64,000 bases of DNA from Bog-473 sp963707835 (GCA_963707835.1 CAVPRI010000002.1:1-64000), one strand, 5' to 3'; positions 49,318 through 58,530 are shown, numbered from the stretch's first letter. Numbers and translations: made by a program. Notes: generated from the letters alone by a model not told the origin.

Positions 49318-50592
49318 GTGTCCGTCGTTGTCATAGGGCTCCAGCACACGCAGGCCCCGCTGCCGCTGCTCGAGGCCACCGCGGTCGCCGACTCCGACGT
49401 CCACAAGGTCCTGAGCTCCCTCAGCCAGCGCCGCAACATCCAAGAGGCGGTCGTCCTCTCCACCTGCCTGCGCACTGAGGTCTACGCGGTCGTAGACCGC
49501 TTCCACGACGCCGTCGAGGAGATCTACGGCGTCCTCTCCGACCATTCCGGCGCCTCGGTCGAGCAGCTCTCGGCGCACGCCGTCATCCGTTTCGACGACG
49601 ACGTCACCGCCCATCTGTTCTCGGTGGCCTCGGGCCTCGAGTCGGTGGTCACCGGAGAGACCGAGGTCGTGGGGCAGATCCGCCGCGCCTTCCAACGCGC
49701 GCAGGAGGAGGGCGCGAGCGGGCCCGTCTTGTCGGCCCTGTTCCGCCACGCTCTCCAGACCGGCAAGCGGGTGCGCACCGATACTGCCATCAGCGCCGGT
49801 ACCACTTCCTTCGCCTACGCCGCCGTGACGGTCGCCCGAGGACCCGACGGCTCGGGCCTGCGGGGAGCCCGCGTGGTGGTCGTGGGAGCCGGCGAAATGG
49901 GTGCGGGCGTCTGCCGCGCCTTGTCCGACATCGCCGCCGGTGATGCGCCCCGCTCCGTGGTGGTCGTCAACCGTTCGGTGGCGCGGGCCCGGGACCTGGT
50001 CCGTGACGTGGACGAGGCGCCCTTCGACCTGCGGGCGGAGCCGCTGAGCCAGGTGGGTGCCGAGCTCACCTCCGCCGACGTGGTCCTGTCCGCCGTGGCG
50101 GCCGAGTCCCACGTGCTCCGGGAGTCAGACGTGGCCGACGTCACCGGACCCCTCCTGGTGATCGATCTGGGTGTCCCCCGGAACGTCGACCCGGCCGTCG
50201 GTCGGCGACCAGGCATCACGCTCAACGACATGGACGTTCTGAGCGCGTCGGTGGCGCGGGCCCTCGGTGATCGCCAGGAGGAGGCGGTGGCAGCCCGCGC
50301 CATCGTGGCCGCGGAAGTGGAACGGTTCCGCACCGCCAGCCGTCAGCGGGGCGCCGCGCCACTCATCTCCGCGTTGCGGGCGCAGCTCGAGTCACTGCGG
50401 ATGTCCGAGCTCGAACGCCACCGGGCCCAGCTTGCCGACCTCACCCAAGAGGAATGGGACCAGGTGGACGCCGCCACCAAGGCAGTGTTGGCCAAGATGC
50501 TTCACGAGCCCACCGTCCTCTTGAAGGAGACCGCGGGCACGCCACGCGGCGAGCGTCTGGTCGAGGCGCTGCGCATCCTCTTCGATCTCTAG
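49318..50592 (+). CDS. hemA: Glutamyl-tRNA reductase
   Basis: GTG at 49318 follows CAGGAGGG with ideal spacing. The 424-residue enzyme has the three expected domains. The catalytic N-terminal domain shows VVIGLQHTQAPLPLLEATAV and the active Cys in VVLSTCLRTEVYAVVDRFHD (Cys-Leu-Arg where many enzymes have Cys-Asn-Arg), HLFSVASGLESVVTGETEVV and GQIRRAFQRAQEEGASGPVL. The NADPH domain has RGARVVVVGAGEMGAGVCRA. The C-terminal dimerisation helices follow (LRAQLESLRMSELERHRAQL). It reduces glutamyl-tRNA to glutamate-1-semialdehyde, the first committed C5-pathway step. hemC begins 8 bases after the stop, and rex is upstream. Confidence 0.97.
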   Translation: MSVVVIGLQHTQAPLPLLEATAVADSDVHKVLSSLSQRRNIQEAVVLSTCLRTEVYAVVDRFHDAVEEIYGVLSDHSGASVEQLSAHAVIRFDDDVTAHLFSVASGLESVVTGETEVVGQIRRAFQRAQEEGASGPVLSALFRHALQTGKRVRTDTAISAGTTSFAYAAVTVARGPDGSGLRGARVVVVGAGEMGAGVCRALSDIAAGDAPRSVVVVNRSVARARDLVRDVDEAPFDLRAEPLSQVGAELTSADVVLSAVAAESHVLRESDVADVTGPLLVIDLGVPRNVDPAVGRRPGITLNDMDVLSASVARALGDRQEEAVAARAIVAAEVERFRTASRQRGAAPLISALRAQLESLRMSELERHRAQLADLTQEEWDQVDAATKAVLAKMLHEPTVLLKETAGTPRGERLVEALRILFDL

Positions 50593-50600
50593 GAGCGGTC

Positions 50601-51551
50601 GTGGCGACGCTCCGGCTGGCCACTCGCGGCTCCCCCCTGGCCCGGCGGCAGACCGAGATCGTCTCGGAGCTTCTTCGGCGCGCCCACCCTGGCCTCCTCG
50701 TCGAACCCGTCGTCGTCCGGACGCGGGGGGACCAACTGGCGACCGCACCGCTCGACCAGATCGGGGGCCAGGGGGTCTTCGTGGCGGAGGTCGAGGCGGC
50801 CGTCGCCGACGGCAGGGCTGAGGCGGCGGTGCACTCCGCCAAGGACCTGCCCTCGACAATGCCCGATCACCTGGTGCTCGGCGCCGTCCCGCCGCGCGCC
50901 GATGCCCGTGACGGGCTCGTCGGGTGCACCCTGAGCGCCCTCCCCGCCGGTGGCCTGGTCGCGACCGGATCGGTGCGCCGCAGGGCCCAGCTGGCCTACC
51001 TGCGGCCGGATCTCGTCTTCACCGGTCTGCGCGGCAACATGGCGCGCCGGGTAGCGGCAGCCGACGACGGAATGGTGTCCGCGGTGGTCGTGGCGGTGGC
51101 GGCGATGGAGCGGTTGGAGTGGGAGGAGCGCCTGAGCGACGTCCTCGATCCCCTCGACGTCCTACCTCAGGCCGGGCAGGGCGCCATTGCCGTGCAGTGC
51201 CGCGCCGACGACCGCACGACACGGGAACTGCTCGGTGCCATCGACGACTCCACGAGCCACCGCGCCTTGCGCGCCGAGCGCGCCGCCTTGGCCGATTTGG
51301 GGGGCAACTGCACCGTTCCGGTCGGGGCCTATGCCGAGCCGGTCGACCGCGACGTCCGTGCCGAGGGCGGCGTGCTGCGGGCGTCCGGGCTGCTCGCCCG
51401 CGCCGACGGCCGGACACTGATCCGCCGGACCTGCCTGGGGGAGGACCCCGAGGCACTCGGACGGGCGCTGGCGCGGGCACTGTTCGATTCGGGCGGGGAA
51501 GCCGTCGAGGGCTTCCAGGCTCCCGGTGGCGCCCGGGGTGCCCCGAGGTGA
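50601..51551 (+). CDS. hemC: Hydroxymethylbilane synthase (porphobilinogen deaminase)
   Basis: GTG at 50601 follows AGGAGC. A longer open frame upstream overlaps hemA and is not supported. The 316-residue protein starts LRLATRGSPLARRQTEIVSE, then shows GQGVFVAEVEAAVADGRAEA and AVHSAKDLPSTMPDHLVLGA (the catalytic H-S-x-K-D-x-P block), LVATGSVRRRAQLAYLRPDL and LPQAGQGAIAVQCRADDRTT. The dipyrromethane-cofactor cysteine is in ADLGGNCTVPVGAYAEP. It condenses four porphobilinogens into hydroxymethylbilane. Its stop overlaps the start of the next gene by four bases (GTGA), so translation is coupled. Confidence 0.97.
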   Translation: MATLRLATRGSPLARRQTEIVSELLRRAHPGLLVEPVVVRTRGDQLATAPLDQIGGQGVFVAEVEAAVADGRAEAAVHSAKDLPSTMPDHLVLGAVPPRADARDGLVGCTLSALPAGGLVATGSVRRRAQLAYLRPDLVFTGLRGNMARRVAAADDGMVSAVVVAVAAMERLEWEERLSDVLDPLDVLPQAGQGAIAVQCRADDRTTRELLGAIDDSTSHRALRAERAALADLGGNCTVPVGAYAEPVDRDVRAEGGVLRASGLLARADGRTLIRRTCLGEDPEALGRALARALFDSGGEAVEGFQAPGGARGAPR

Positions 51552-53086
51552 CGGTGTACCTGGTGGGAGCCGGTCCGGGCGATCCCGGACTGCTCACCCG
51601 CCGCGGCGCCGAGCTTTTGTCCCGGGCCGACGTGGTGCTCCACGACCGTTTGGTGAGCCCGGCCGTGCTCCGTCTCGTTCCTCCGGGTGCCGTGTTGATC
51701 GACGTCGGAAAGGATTCCGGCTCCCTCGGTGGTGCTGGCCTGGAGCGCGGCGATCACCAAGAGGAGATCTCGCGGTTGCTCGTCGAGCACGGGCGGCGGT
51801 CTGAAGTGGTCGTGCGCCTCAAAGGGGGTGACCCCTTCTTGTTCGGGCGTGGCGGCGAGGAGGTCGACGCCCTCATCCGGGCAGGAATCTCCTGGGAGGT
51901 GGTGCCGGGAGTGACCTCGGCCTTCGGCGTGCCCGCCGGGGTGGGGATCCCGGTGACCCAGCGGGGAGTGGCCTCGTCGGTCACCGTGGTGACGGGACGG
52001 GTGGGCGACCCCGGCACCGGCGCTCCCGACTGGGACGCCCTGGCCCGCGCCGGTGGGACATTGGTCGTCCTCATGGGTATGACCACCCGCGCCGCCATCG
52101 CCGACGCGTTGGTACGCGGGGGACGTGCCCCCGAGACGCCAGTGGCGGTGATTCAGAACGGCACGACGTCGTCGCAGCGAACGACGCGCACCACGCTGGC
52201 AGGCCTGGCCGAGGTCGAGTTGGGCCCCCCGGCGGTGATCGTCGTCGGACCGGTCGTCGCTCTCGGTCCCGTGGCCGCCCTCGGTCCCGAGGCGGGGGCC
52301 ACGACTCCTCGGCGGCCGCTGGAGGGTCGGACCGTGGTGGTCACCCGTCACGGCGCCCGGGCCCGCCAGCTCGTCGACGCGCTCGAGCGGGAGGGTGCGC
52401 TCGCCCTCGAGCTCCCGCTCACCCGCCAGGTCGACCCGGCAGACGGTGGTGCCGCCCTGCGGTCGGCCGCCGCCGCGGCACGCCAGTACGACTGGGTGGT
52501 CCTCACATCGGTCAACGCGGTGGAACGATTCATGGGCGCGCTGCACGACGCCCGCGACCTGGCTTCGACGCGTGTCGCCGCCGTCGGACCGGCCACGGCG
52601 GAGGCGCTGCGGGGGGCCGGTGTACGCGCCGACCTGGTGCCGGCCGCGCACAACGGCCGCGCTCTCGTCAACGCGTTCCCCATGCCCGACTCGACGGCGC
52701 GCCGAGTGCTCTTTCCGGGGGCCGACCTGGCTGACGACACCGTTCCCGAAGGGCTGAGTGCCAAGGGCTGGGACGTCGAGCGCGTGGAGGCGTACCGCAC
52801 GGTCCCGCTGCCTCCGCCCGACCACGAGACGCTCGAACGGGTCGCTGGCGCCGACGCCATCGTGCTCACCGCGGCCTCGGCGGTGCACACGCTCGATGCG
52901 CTGCGCCACCCCGGCGCCGACGCCATCGTGCTGCCGCCGCTGGTCGTCTGCATCGGGGCATCGACCGCGTCGGCGGCGCGCCAGGTCGGAATCCGCGGCG
53001 TGCACGAGGCACGACGCGCCACCTCCGAGGCCATCGTCGCCGAGCTCCTCGCCCACCTGGGCGTGGATCCCGGCGAGGTCTCGTAG
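51548..53086 (+). CDS. cobA/hemD: Bifunctional uroporphyrinogen-III C-methyltransferase / uroporphyrinogen-III synthase
   Basis: GTG at 51548. Residues 1-255 are the SUMT domain: VYLVGAGPGDPGLLTRRGAE, DVVLHDRLVSPAVLRLVPPG, VVVRLKGGDPFLFGRGGEEV, GISWEVVPGVTSAFGVPAGV and VGIPVTQRGVASSVTVVTG. The second half (from about 260) is HemD: RPLEGRTVVVTRHGARARQL, ARQYDWVVLTSVNAVERFMG, VAAVGPATAEALRGAGVRAD and IVLTAASAVHTLDALRHPG. HemD closes hydroxymethylbilane to uroporphyrinogen III; the SUMT half methylates it twice with SAM towards sirohaem or cobalamin. Fusion of both is common in actinobacteria. hemB starts ten bases later. Confidence 0.95.
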   Translation: MTVYLVGAGPGDPGLLTRRGAELLSRADVVLHDRLVSPAVLRLVPPGAVLIDVGKDSGSLGGAGLERGDHQEEISRLLVEHGRRSEVVVRLKGGDPFLFGRGGEEVDALIRAGISWEVVPGVTSAFGVPAGVGIPVTQRGVASSVTVVTGRVGDPGTGAPDWDALARAGGTLVVLMGMTTRAAIADALVRGGRAPETPVAVIQNGTTSSQRTTRTTLAGLAEVELGPPAVIVVGPVVALGPVAALGPEAGATTPRRPLEGRTVVVTRHGARARQLVDALEREGALALELPLTRQVDPADGGAALRSAAAAARQYDWVVLTSVNAVERFMGALHDARDLASTRVAAVGPATAEALRGAGVRADLVPAAHNGRALVNAFPMPDSTARRVLFPGADLADDTVPEGLSAKGWDVERVEAYRTVPLPPPDHETLERVAGADAIVLTAASAVHTLDALRHPGADAIVLPPLVVCIGASTASAARQVGIRGVHEARRATSEAIVAELLAHLGVDPGEVS

Positions 53087-53096
53087 GCTGGGAGCC

Positions 53097-54113
53097 ATGG
53101 CCCGGACCTCGTCGTGGGTGCCAGGTTCGGGGGGATACCCCTCCCGCCGCCTCCGGCGATTGCGTCGCACTCCGGCGTTGCGTCGCCTGGTGGCCGAGAC
53201 CCGCCTCGGCGTCGACGACCTGGTTGCCCCGCTGTTCGTCCGCCAGGGCATCGACGCCCCGGTCCCCATCGCCTCCATGCCCGGCGAAGTGCAGCACTCC
53301 GTCGACTCGCTCGTCGTCGAGGCCAAGCGCCTCGTGTCGTTGGGCGTTCCGGGCGTCATCGTCTTCGGGGTGCCCGAGCACAAGGACGCCCAGGGGAGCG
53401 AGGCCTTCGCCCGCGACGGCATCGTGCAGGTGGCGCTCCGGTCGCTCCGCGAGGCGATCGGCGACGAGCTCGTGATGATGGCGGATCTGTGCCTGGACGA
53501 GTACACCGACCACGGTCACTGCGGCGTGCTCGGACCCTCCGGTGAGGTGCTGAACGATCCCACCCTCGAGCTGTACCAACGCATCGCGGTGGCTCAGGCG
53601 GATGCCGGGGCGGACGTCGTGGCGCCCAGCGGGATGATGGACGGCCAGGTCGCCGCCATCCGCCGCGCGCTCCAAGCCGACGGCCACGACCAGGTCGCCA
53701 TCCTGGCCTACGCGGCGAAGTACGCCTCGGCCCTCTACGGCCCCTTCCGGGACGCCGTCGACGTGGCCATCGCCGGCGGGGGAGACCGTCGGTCGTACCA
53801 GCAGGACCCGCGCAACGGGCGCGAGGCATTGACCGAGATCGCCCTCGACCTGATCGAGGGCGCGGACATGGTCATGGTCAAACCAGCCATGACGTCCCTC
53901 GACGTGCTCGCGAGGGTGCGGCGCCGGGTCGACGTTCCGTTGGCCACCTACCACGTGAGCGGTGAGTACGCCATGGTCAAGGCGGCGGCGGAAGCCGGAT
54001 GGATCGACGGTCCCGCCGTGGCCCTCGAACAACTGACCGTGCTCAAGCGCGCCGGGGCCGATTTCATCGTGACCTACTTCGCGGCAGAGGTGGCCGAAGC
54101 ACTCGGTGGGTGA
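53097..54113 (+). CDS. hemB: Delta-aminolevulinic acid dehydratase (porphobilinogen synthase)
   Basis: ATG at 53097 follows GGGAG. The 338-residue enzyme carries YPSRRLRRLRRTPALRRLVA and the arm LVAPLFVRQGIDAPVPIASM. The metal loop MMADLCLDEYTDHGHCGVL has the pattern C-x-D-x7-C instead of the three-cysteine zinc site. VVAPSGMMDGQVAAIRRALQ follows, then the two Schiff-base lysines in AILAYAAKYASALYGPFRDA and DMVMVKPAMTSLDVLARVRR. It joins two aminolevulinates into porphobilinogen. The mixed Cys/Asp site suggests partial zinc dependence or magnesium use. The last eight bases overlap the hemL start. In the pathway it acts before HemC although its gene comes after. Confidence 0.96.
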   Translation: MARTSSWVPGSGGYPSRRLRRLRRTPALRRLVAETRLGVDDLVAPLFVRQGIDAPVPIASMPGEVQHSVDSLVVEAKRLVSLGVPGVIVFGVPEHKDAQGSEAFARDGIVQVALRSLREAIGDELVMMADLCLDEYTDHGHCGVLGPSGEVLNDPTLELYQRIAVAQADAGADVVAPSGMMDGQVAAIRRALQADGHDQVAILAYAAKYASALYGPFRDAVDVAIAGGGDRRSYQQDPRNGREALTEIALDLIEGADMVMVKPAMTSLDVLARVRRRVDVPLATYHVSGEYAMVKAAAEAGWIDGPAVALEQLTVLKRAGADFIVTYFAAEVAEALGG

Positions 54114-55455
54114 GGTCACGGTTCCGATGTCCAACGCCGAGTGGTTCGCCCGCGCCAGGCGCGTCATCCCCGGTGGGGTGGACTCGCCCGTCCGTTCGTT
54201 CGCCTCGGTAGGCGGGATGCCCTATACCGTCGTGGCAGGCGACGGCGCGTTCGTTCGAGATGCGGAAGGCACCCGGTACATCGATCTCGTGCAGTCCTAC
54301 GGCGCGGTCCTGCTCGGGCACGCACATCCGGTGGTGACCGCGGCCGTCGCCGAGGCGGCGTCTCGCGGCACGACCTTCGGCGCGCCGACTCCCGGCGAGG
54401 TCCTCCTGGCCGAAGCGATCTGCGACCGTGTGCAGGGATGCGAGCAGGTACGCCTGGTCTCGTCGGGCACCGAGGCCGCCATGAGCGCCGTGCGTCTCGC
54501 TCGCGGCGCCACGGGCCGTGATCGGATAGTGAAGTTCGACGGCTGCTACCACGGCCACTCCGACAGTCTCCTGGCCGGAGGCGGGAGCGGGCTGGCCATG
54601 CTCGGCCTGCCCGGTTCGGCGGGCGTCCCGGCTGGTGCGGTGGCCGACACACTGGTCGTGCCCTACAACGTGGTCCCCGGACTCGACGCGCGCGTCGCCT
54701 GTGTGATCGTCGAACCGGTCGCCGCCAACATGAACCTGGTGCCACCCGTGCGGGGGTTCCTCGAAGGGCTCCGTCGGGCGTGCGACGCCGTGGGCGCACT
54801 CCTGGTCTTCGACGAGGTGATCAGCGGCTTCCGCCTCGGACCGGGGGGTGCGACCGCCTGGTCCGGCGTCACTCCCGATCTGTGGTGCTTCGGCAAGGTG
54901 ATCGGTGGTGGCCTGCCGGTCGGCGCCTTCGGCGGCCGGCGCGACGTGATGGGTGAGCTCGCTCCGAGCGGGCCCGTGTACCAGGCCGGCACGCTGTCGG
55001 GGAACCCGCTGGCCACGGCCGCCGGGCTCGCCGTCTTGGACCACGTGTCGACCAACGATTACGTCGGCTTGGCGGAGCGGGCCGCCACACTGGCGGCCGG
55101 ACTCGAGGCGGCCGTCTCGGCCGCCGGCTTGCGCGTCGTGTGCCCCGCGGTCGGTCCGTTGGTCGGTCTGTTCCTCTCCGCGCCGGGCGACGGAGGGCTC
55201 GACGCACCGACGGACTACGTGGGGGCCCGCGCCTCGGCCGGGGACGGCACGTACCGCCGCTTCTTCCACGCCATGCTCCGCCGGGGCGTGGCCCTGGCCC
55301 CGGGACCCTACGAGGTCATGTTTCCGGGTCTGGCCCACGACGAGCGCATCTTGAGCGACGTCGTCGAGGTCGCGGCCGAGGCGGCTTTGGATGTCGCCGC
55401 CGACCTGAGCACGGGAGCGCCGACCCCCCCGGCGCGCCGCCCCGAAGCGGACTGA
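54106..55455 (+). CDS. hemL: Glutamate-1-semialdehyde 2,1-aminomutase
   Basis: GTG at 54106 overlaps the hemB stop by eight bases; an ATG at 54127 is an alternative start. The 449-residue PLP enzyme begins SNAEWFARARRVIPGGVDSP and VRSFASVGGMPYTVVAGDGA, then YIDLVQSYGAVLLGHAHPVV, VRLVSSGTEAAMSAVRLARG and KFDGCYHGHSDSLLAGGGSG. ALLVFDEVISGFRLGPGGAT (PLP Asp) and the Schiff-base Lys in CFGKVIGGGLPVGAFGGRRD follow; GTLSGNPLATAAGLAVLDHV comes later. It converts glutamate-1-semialdehyde to aminolevulinate, the step after HemA. It closes the haem cluster; the next gene begins 12 bases on in the same direction. Confidence 0.97.
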   Translation: MGEVTVPMSNAEWFARARRVIPGGVDSPVRSFASVGGMPYTVVAGDGAFVRDAEGTRYIDLVQSYGAVLLGHAHPVVTAAVAEAASRGTTFGAPTPGEVLLAEAICDRVQGCEQVRLVSSGTEAAMSAVRLARGATGRDRIVKFDGCYHGHSDSLLAGGGSGLAMLGLPGSAGVPAGAVADTLVVPYNVVPGLDARVACVIVEPVAANMNLVPPVRGFLEGLRRACDAVGALLVFDEVISGFRLGPGGATAWSGVTPDLWCFGKVIGGGLPVGAFGGRRDVMGELAPSGPVYQAGTLSGNPLATAAGLAVLDHVSTNDYVGLAERAATLAAGLEAAVSAAGLRVVCPAVGPLVGLFLSAPGDGGLDAPTDYVGARASAGDGTYRRFFHAMLRRGVALAPGPYEVMFPGLAHDERILSDVVEVAAEAALDVAADLSTGAPTPPARRPEAD

Positions 55456-55467
55456 GATTGGGGGGCG

Positions 55468-57225
55468 GTGAACAGGACCGCAGCCCCGACCGCGCAACGG
55501 TGGCGATGGGCCACGCTCTCGGTGCTGTGCGTGACGCTGCTCATCATCAGCCTCGATACCACCATCCTCAACGTCGCGCTGCCTTCCATCGTCCGGGACC
55601 TGCACGCGTCGTCAAGCCAGCTCCAATGGATCGTCGACGCCTACGCGGTGGTCTTTGCGGGACTGCTGCTCACGCTCGGCGCGACGGGCGACCGCCTCGG
55701 CCGCAAGTGGCTCTTCATGGCGGGGCTCGTCGTGTTCGCCGCCGGCTCGGCCTTCGCCGCTTTCTCGGGTAGTCCGGATCGGTTGACGGCAGCGCGAGCC
55801 GTCATGGGAGCGGGAGCGGCGGCGCTCATGCCATGCACGTTGTCGATCCTCACCAACACGTTCTCCGAGGACCGCGAACGGGCAACGGCCATCGGCATCT
55901 GGTCGGGGACCGCGGGGTTGGGTGTGGCCATCGGGCCGGTGCTGGGCGGGTTCCTGCTCGTCCGCTACTGGTGGGGATCGGTGTTCCTCATCAACGTCCC
56001 GATCGCCGCCGCCGGACTGGTGGCGGCGATCTTCCTGGTGCCCAATTCGAGGAACCCCTCGGCCGAGCGGGCCGACGTGACCGGCTCCTTGCTCACGATG
56101 TCGGGTTTCGGTCTGCTCCTGTGGGGGATCATCGAGGCACCGGACCGCAGCTGGACCTCGCCGGTCATCCTGTCCGCGTTCGCCGGAGCGGCCGTCCTGC
56201 TCGTCGTCTTCGTCCTCTGGGAGCGCTACAGCGAGCACCCCATGCTCCCGTTGCGGTTCTTTCGCAACCGGCGCTACAGCGTTGCCATCGGGTCCCTCGC
56301 CCTGGTCCTGTTCGCGCTGCTCGGGCTGTTCTTCCTCCTGACCCAGTACCTGCAGTTCTTCCTCGGCTTCAGCCCCTTGCGGACGGGGTTGGCCATCGGT
56401 CCCCTGGCCATCATCTTGCTGGTGGTCGCGCCGGCGTCGGTTCTGGTGGTGCGTCGAATCGGGACGAAGCCCGTGGTGGCCGTGGGGATGCTCCTGATCG
56501 CCGCAGGCGCGGGACTCTTGGCGGGGACCTCGGTGCACGACACCTACCGCGACGCCCTTCCATGGATCGCCGTGCTCGGTCTCGGTGTCGGTCTCTCCCT
56601 CGCCCCCCTCACGGAGTCGATCATGGGGTCGGTGCCGCCCAGGGAGGCCGGGGTCGGGTCGGCCACCAACGACACCGCCATGCAGGTCGGAGGCGCCCTC
56701 GGGGTTGCCATCCTCGGGACGGCGCTCAACCTGCGCTTCCGCGACGCGGTGGCCCCGTTGCTGGCCCACCAGCGGGTGCCGGCGCACGTCGCGTCCTTGG
56801 TCGAGGGGTCCCTCGGTGGGGCGCTCGCCGTTGCCGCGCACGTCCCTGCCCGGCTGGGCCAGCCGCTCGCGACCGCGGCGCGCCAGGGCTTCGTGAGCGG
56901 GATGGACCTCGGCTGCACCATCGCGGCTGTCGTCGTGGCGATGGCCGCGCTCGTCGCGGCGCTGTTCCTCCCTTCCCGGGCCAAGGCCCGGGAGGCCGCG
57001 GCGTCCGAGCAGGAGGAGGTCCCGGCCCGGCGCTCAGGCGGCGGCGGTGTCGAGCTCGACGTCCCGGAGCAGCCGGGAGACGAGCTCCATGGCGCGAAAG
57101 CCCAGCTCGGCAGGGCCGGCGGCGTCGGGTCGCATGAGGTTGGCCATGATGCGCAGCAGCTGGGCCATGAAGAGCTCCGACCGCATGCCGAGGGAGACGC
57201 AGAGTCGCATGGCCTCGGGGTGTGA
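55468..57225 (+). CDS. MFS exporter, DHA2 (EmrB/QacA) family; C-terminus doubtful
   Basis: GTG at 55468, 12 bases after hemL. About 520 residues form a 14-helix transporter: LLIISLDTTILNVALPSIVR (TM1 with the DHA2 D-T-T-I-L-N-V-A-L-P motif), GATGDRLGRKWLFMAGLVVF (motif A), GTAGLGVAIGPVLGGFLLVR (motif C) and FLINVPIAAAGLVAAIFLVP. The later half follows, to LGCTIAAVVVAMAALVAALF. It is probably a proton-driven drug or metabolite exporter. The last 64 residues (from about 57034) are antisense to the flavoprotein gene and are not membrane-like, so I suspect a missed stop near 57030 through an indel. Co-transcription with hem genes is possible. Confidence 0.88.
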   Translation: MNRTAAPTAQRWRWATLSVLCVTLLIISLDTTILNVALPSIVRDLHASSSQLQWIVDAYAVVFAGLLLTLGATGDRLGRKWLFMAGLVVFAAGSAFAAFSGSPDRLTAARAVMGAGAAALMPCTLSILTNTFSEDRERATAIGIWSGTAGLGVAIGPVLGGFLLVRYWWGSVFLINVPIAAAGLVAAIFLVPNSRNPSAERADVTGSLLTMSGFGLLLWGIIEAPDRSWTSPVILSAFAGAAVLLVVFVLWERYSEHPMLPLRFFRNRRYSVAIGSLALVLFALLGLFFLLTQYLQFFLGFSPLRTGLAIGPLAIILLVVAPASVLVVRRIGTKPVVAVGMLLIAAGAGLLAGTSVHDTYRDALPWIAVLGLGVGLSLAPLTESIMGSVPPREAGVGSATNDTAMQVGGALGVAILGTALNLRFRDAVAPLLAHQRVPAHVASLVEGSLGGALAVAAHVPARLGQPLATAARQGFVSGMDLGCTIAAVVVAMAALVAALFLPSRAKAREAAASEQEEVPARRSGGGGVELDVPEQPGDELHGAKAQLGRAGGVGSHEVGHDAQQLGHEELRPHAEGDAESHGLGV

Positions 57226-58530
57226 GATCAGGTGGACGAAGGCCCGGGCCACCTTGAAGTAGGCCCCGTAGGCCGCTGTCAGCTCCCGGTCGTAGTCGGC
57301 CAGCGCCGGATCGCCTCCACCGGCCAGGGCCCGGCCCAGGGCGGCCGCTGCCAGCCGTCCCGTCTCGTAGCCGTAGGCGATGCCCTCGCCGTTGAACGGG
57401 TTGATGCGCGCCGCCGGCGTCGCCGGCCACCAGCACGTTGCCGCCCGCTCGCGGGCCGACCGACAGGCCCATCGGAAGCTTGCCGCCGGTCGGCGGACCG
57501 AGGCAGGTCTCGGGCGCCAGACCCCAGGAAGCCGGGGCGTCCTGCGACGAACGCGTCCATGAGGTGGGTGGTGTTGAGGCCCTTCCAGCGCTGGTCGGTG
57601 GACAAGAGGCCGACGCCGACGTTCACCCGCCCGTCGCCCATGGGGAAGATCCACCCGTATCCGGGGACCACGTTGCCCTCGGCGTCGCGGATGTCGAGAT
57701 GGGACTCGATGAACGGGTCGTCGTGGCGGTCCGAGCGGTAGTAGCCGCGCAGCGCCATGCCCATGGGGCAGCTCGCGCCGCCGGCCGGTCCCGAGCATCC
57801 GCCCGACCCGGGAGTTCGATCCGTCGGCCACCACCACGTAGCGGGCCTTGAGCGTGCGGCCGGTCGCGTCGCGCCCTTTCTCCTTCACCTCGACGCCGTC
57901 CAGGGTGGGGAGCGGACCGTGACCGGCCGGCCGTCTCGTCGAGCACGGGCGCGACCACCTCGGTCCCCTGCATCAGGGTCGCCCCGGCGGCCGCGGCGTG
58001 GTCGGCCACCAGGCCGTCGAGGTCATGGCGGGTGATGGTGTAGCCGTAGGCGGGGAAGTTGGGGTGCTCGGGCCAGGCCATCTCGAGGGAGTGGCCGAAG
58101 CCGAAGGCGCGCAGGCCGCCGGTAGCGGTGCGCGCCGGCCAGGGCGTCCTCGAGGCCCATGTCGGCCAGCTGGCGGACGGCCCGGGGGGTCAGCCCGTCG
58201 CCGCAGGTCTTCTCCCGGGGGAACTCGCTTCTTCTCCACCACGGCCACGTCCCAACCGGCCTCGGCCAGCCAGTAGGCGCATGACGAGCCCGGCCGCACC
58301 GCCGACCACCAGGACGTCGTGACATGTCCCGCGAGCCAGCCGGGGCCCTCGACGGAGCTCGGCGTCGTCGGCCGACGGCGTCGATGGGGGCCGCCGGCGT
58401 CTTCGGCCGGCGCCTCTTGCGGGCTGGCCGGCTTCTTGGCCGCGGCCTTCTCGCCGGGCGGACTGGCGGCGCTGCCCGCCTTCTTGGGGGGCGCTCGGGC
58501 GCCGGCGGGGGTCGCGTCGGGGGGCGTCAC
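57034..58530 (-). CDS. Geranylgeranyl reductase-type FAD flavoprotein, many frameshifts, with Ala/Pro/Lys-rich N-terminal extension
   Basis: Reading GTG at 58530 gives a low-complexity region (EKAAAKKPASPQEAPAEDAG), then, over at least six frame changes, a GGR-family enzyme. The order is SSCAYWLAEAGWDVAVVEKK (FAD-binding Rossmann), FPREKTCGDGLTPRAVRQLA, DMGLEDALAGAHRYR, MAWPEHPNFPAYGYTITRHD, KARYVVVADGSNSRVGRMLG (second FAD contact), YGWIFPMGDGRVNVGVGLLS, and NVLVAGDAGG with INPFNGEGIAYGYETGRLAA. The C-terminal cap helices end LLRDVELDTAAA. These enzymes saturate isoprenoid chains, for example of menaquinone (MenJ), and the position next to nuo is typical in actinobacteria. Because all blocks are present and well conserved, the shifts are probably sequence errors. 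Confidence 0.8.

Noticed and set aside
48964..54167. Long antisense open frames across rex, hemA, hemD and hemB
   Set aside because: They mirror strongly conserved genes on the plus strand and lack protein-like composition; this is a common artefact of very GC-rich DNA.
57034..57225. Real C-terminal tail of the MFS exporter
   Set aside because: It is antisense to the conserved C-terminus of the flavoprotein, polar, and unlike any exporter tail; a missed stop is more likely.
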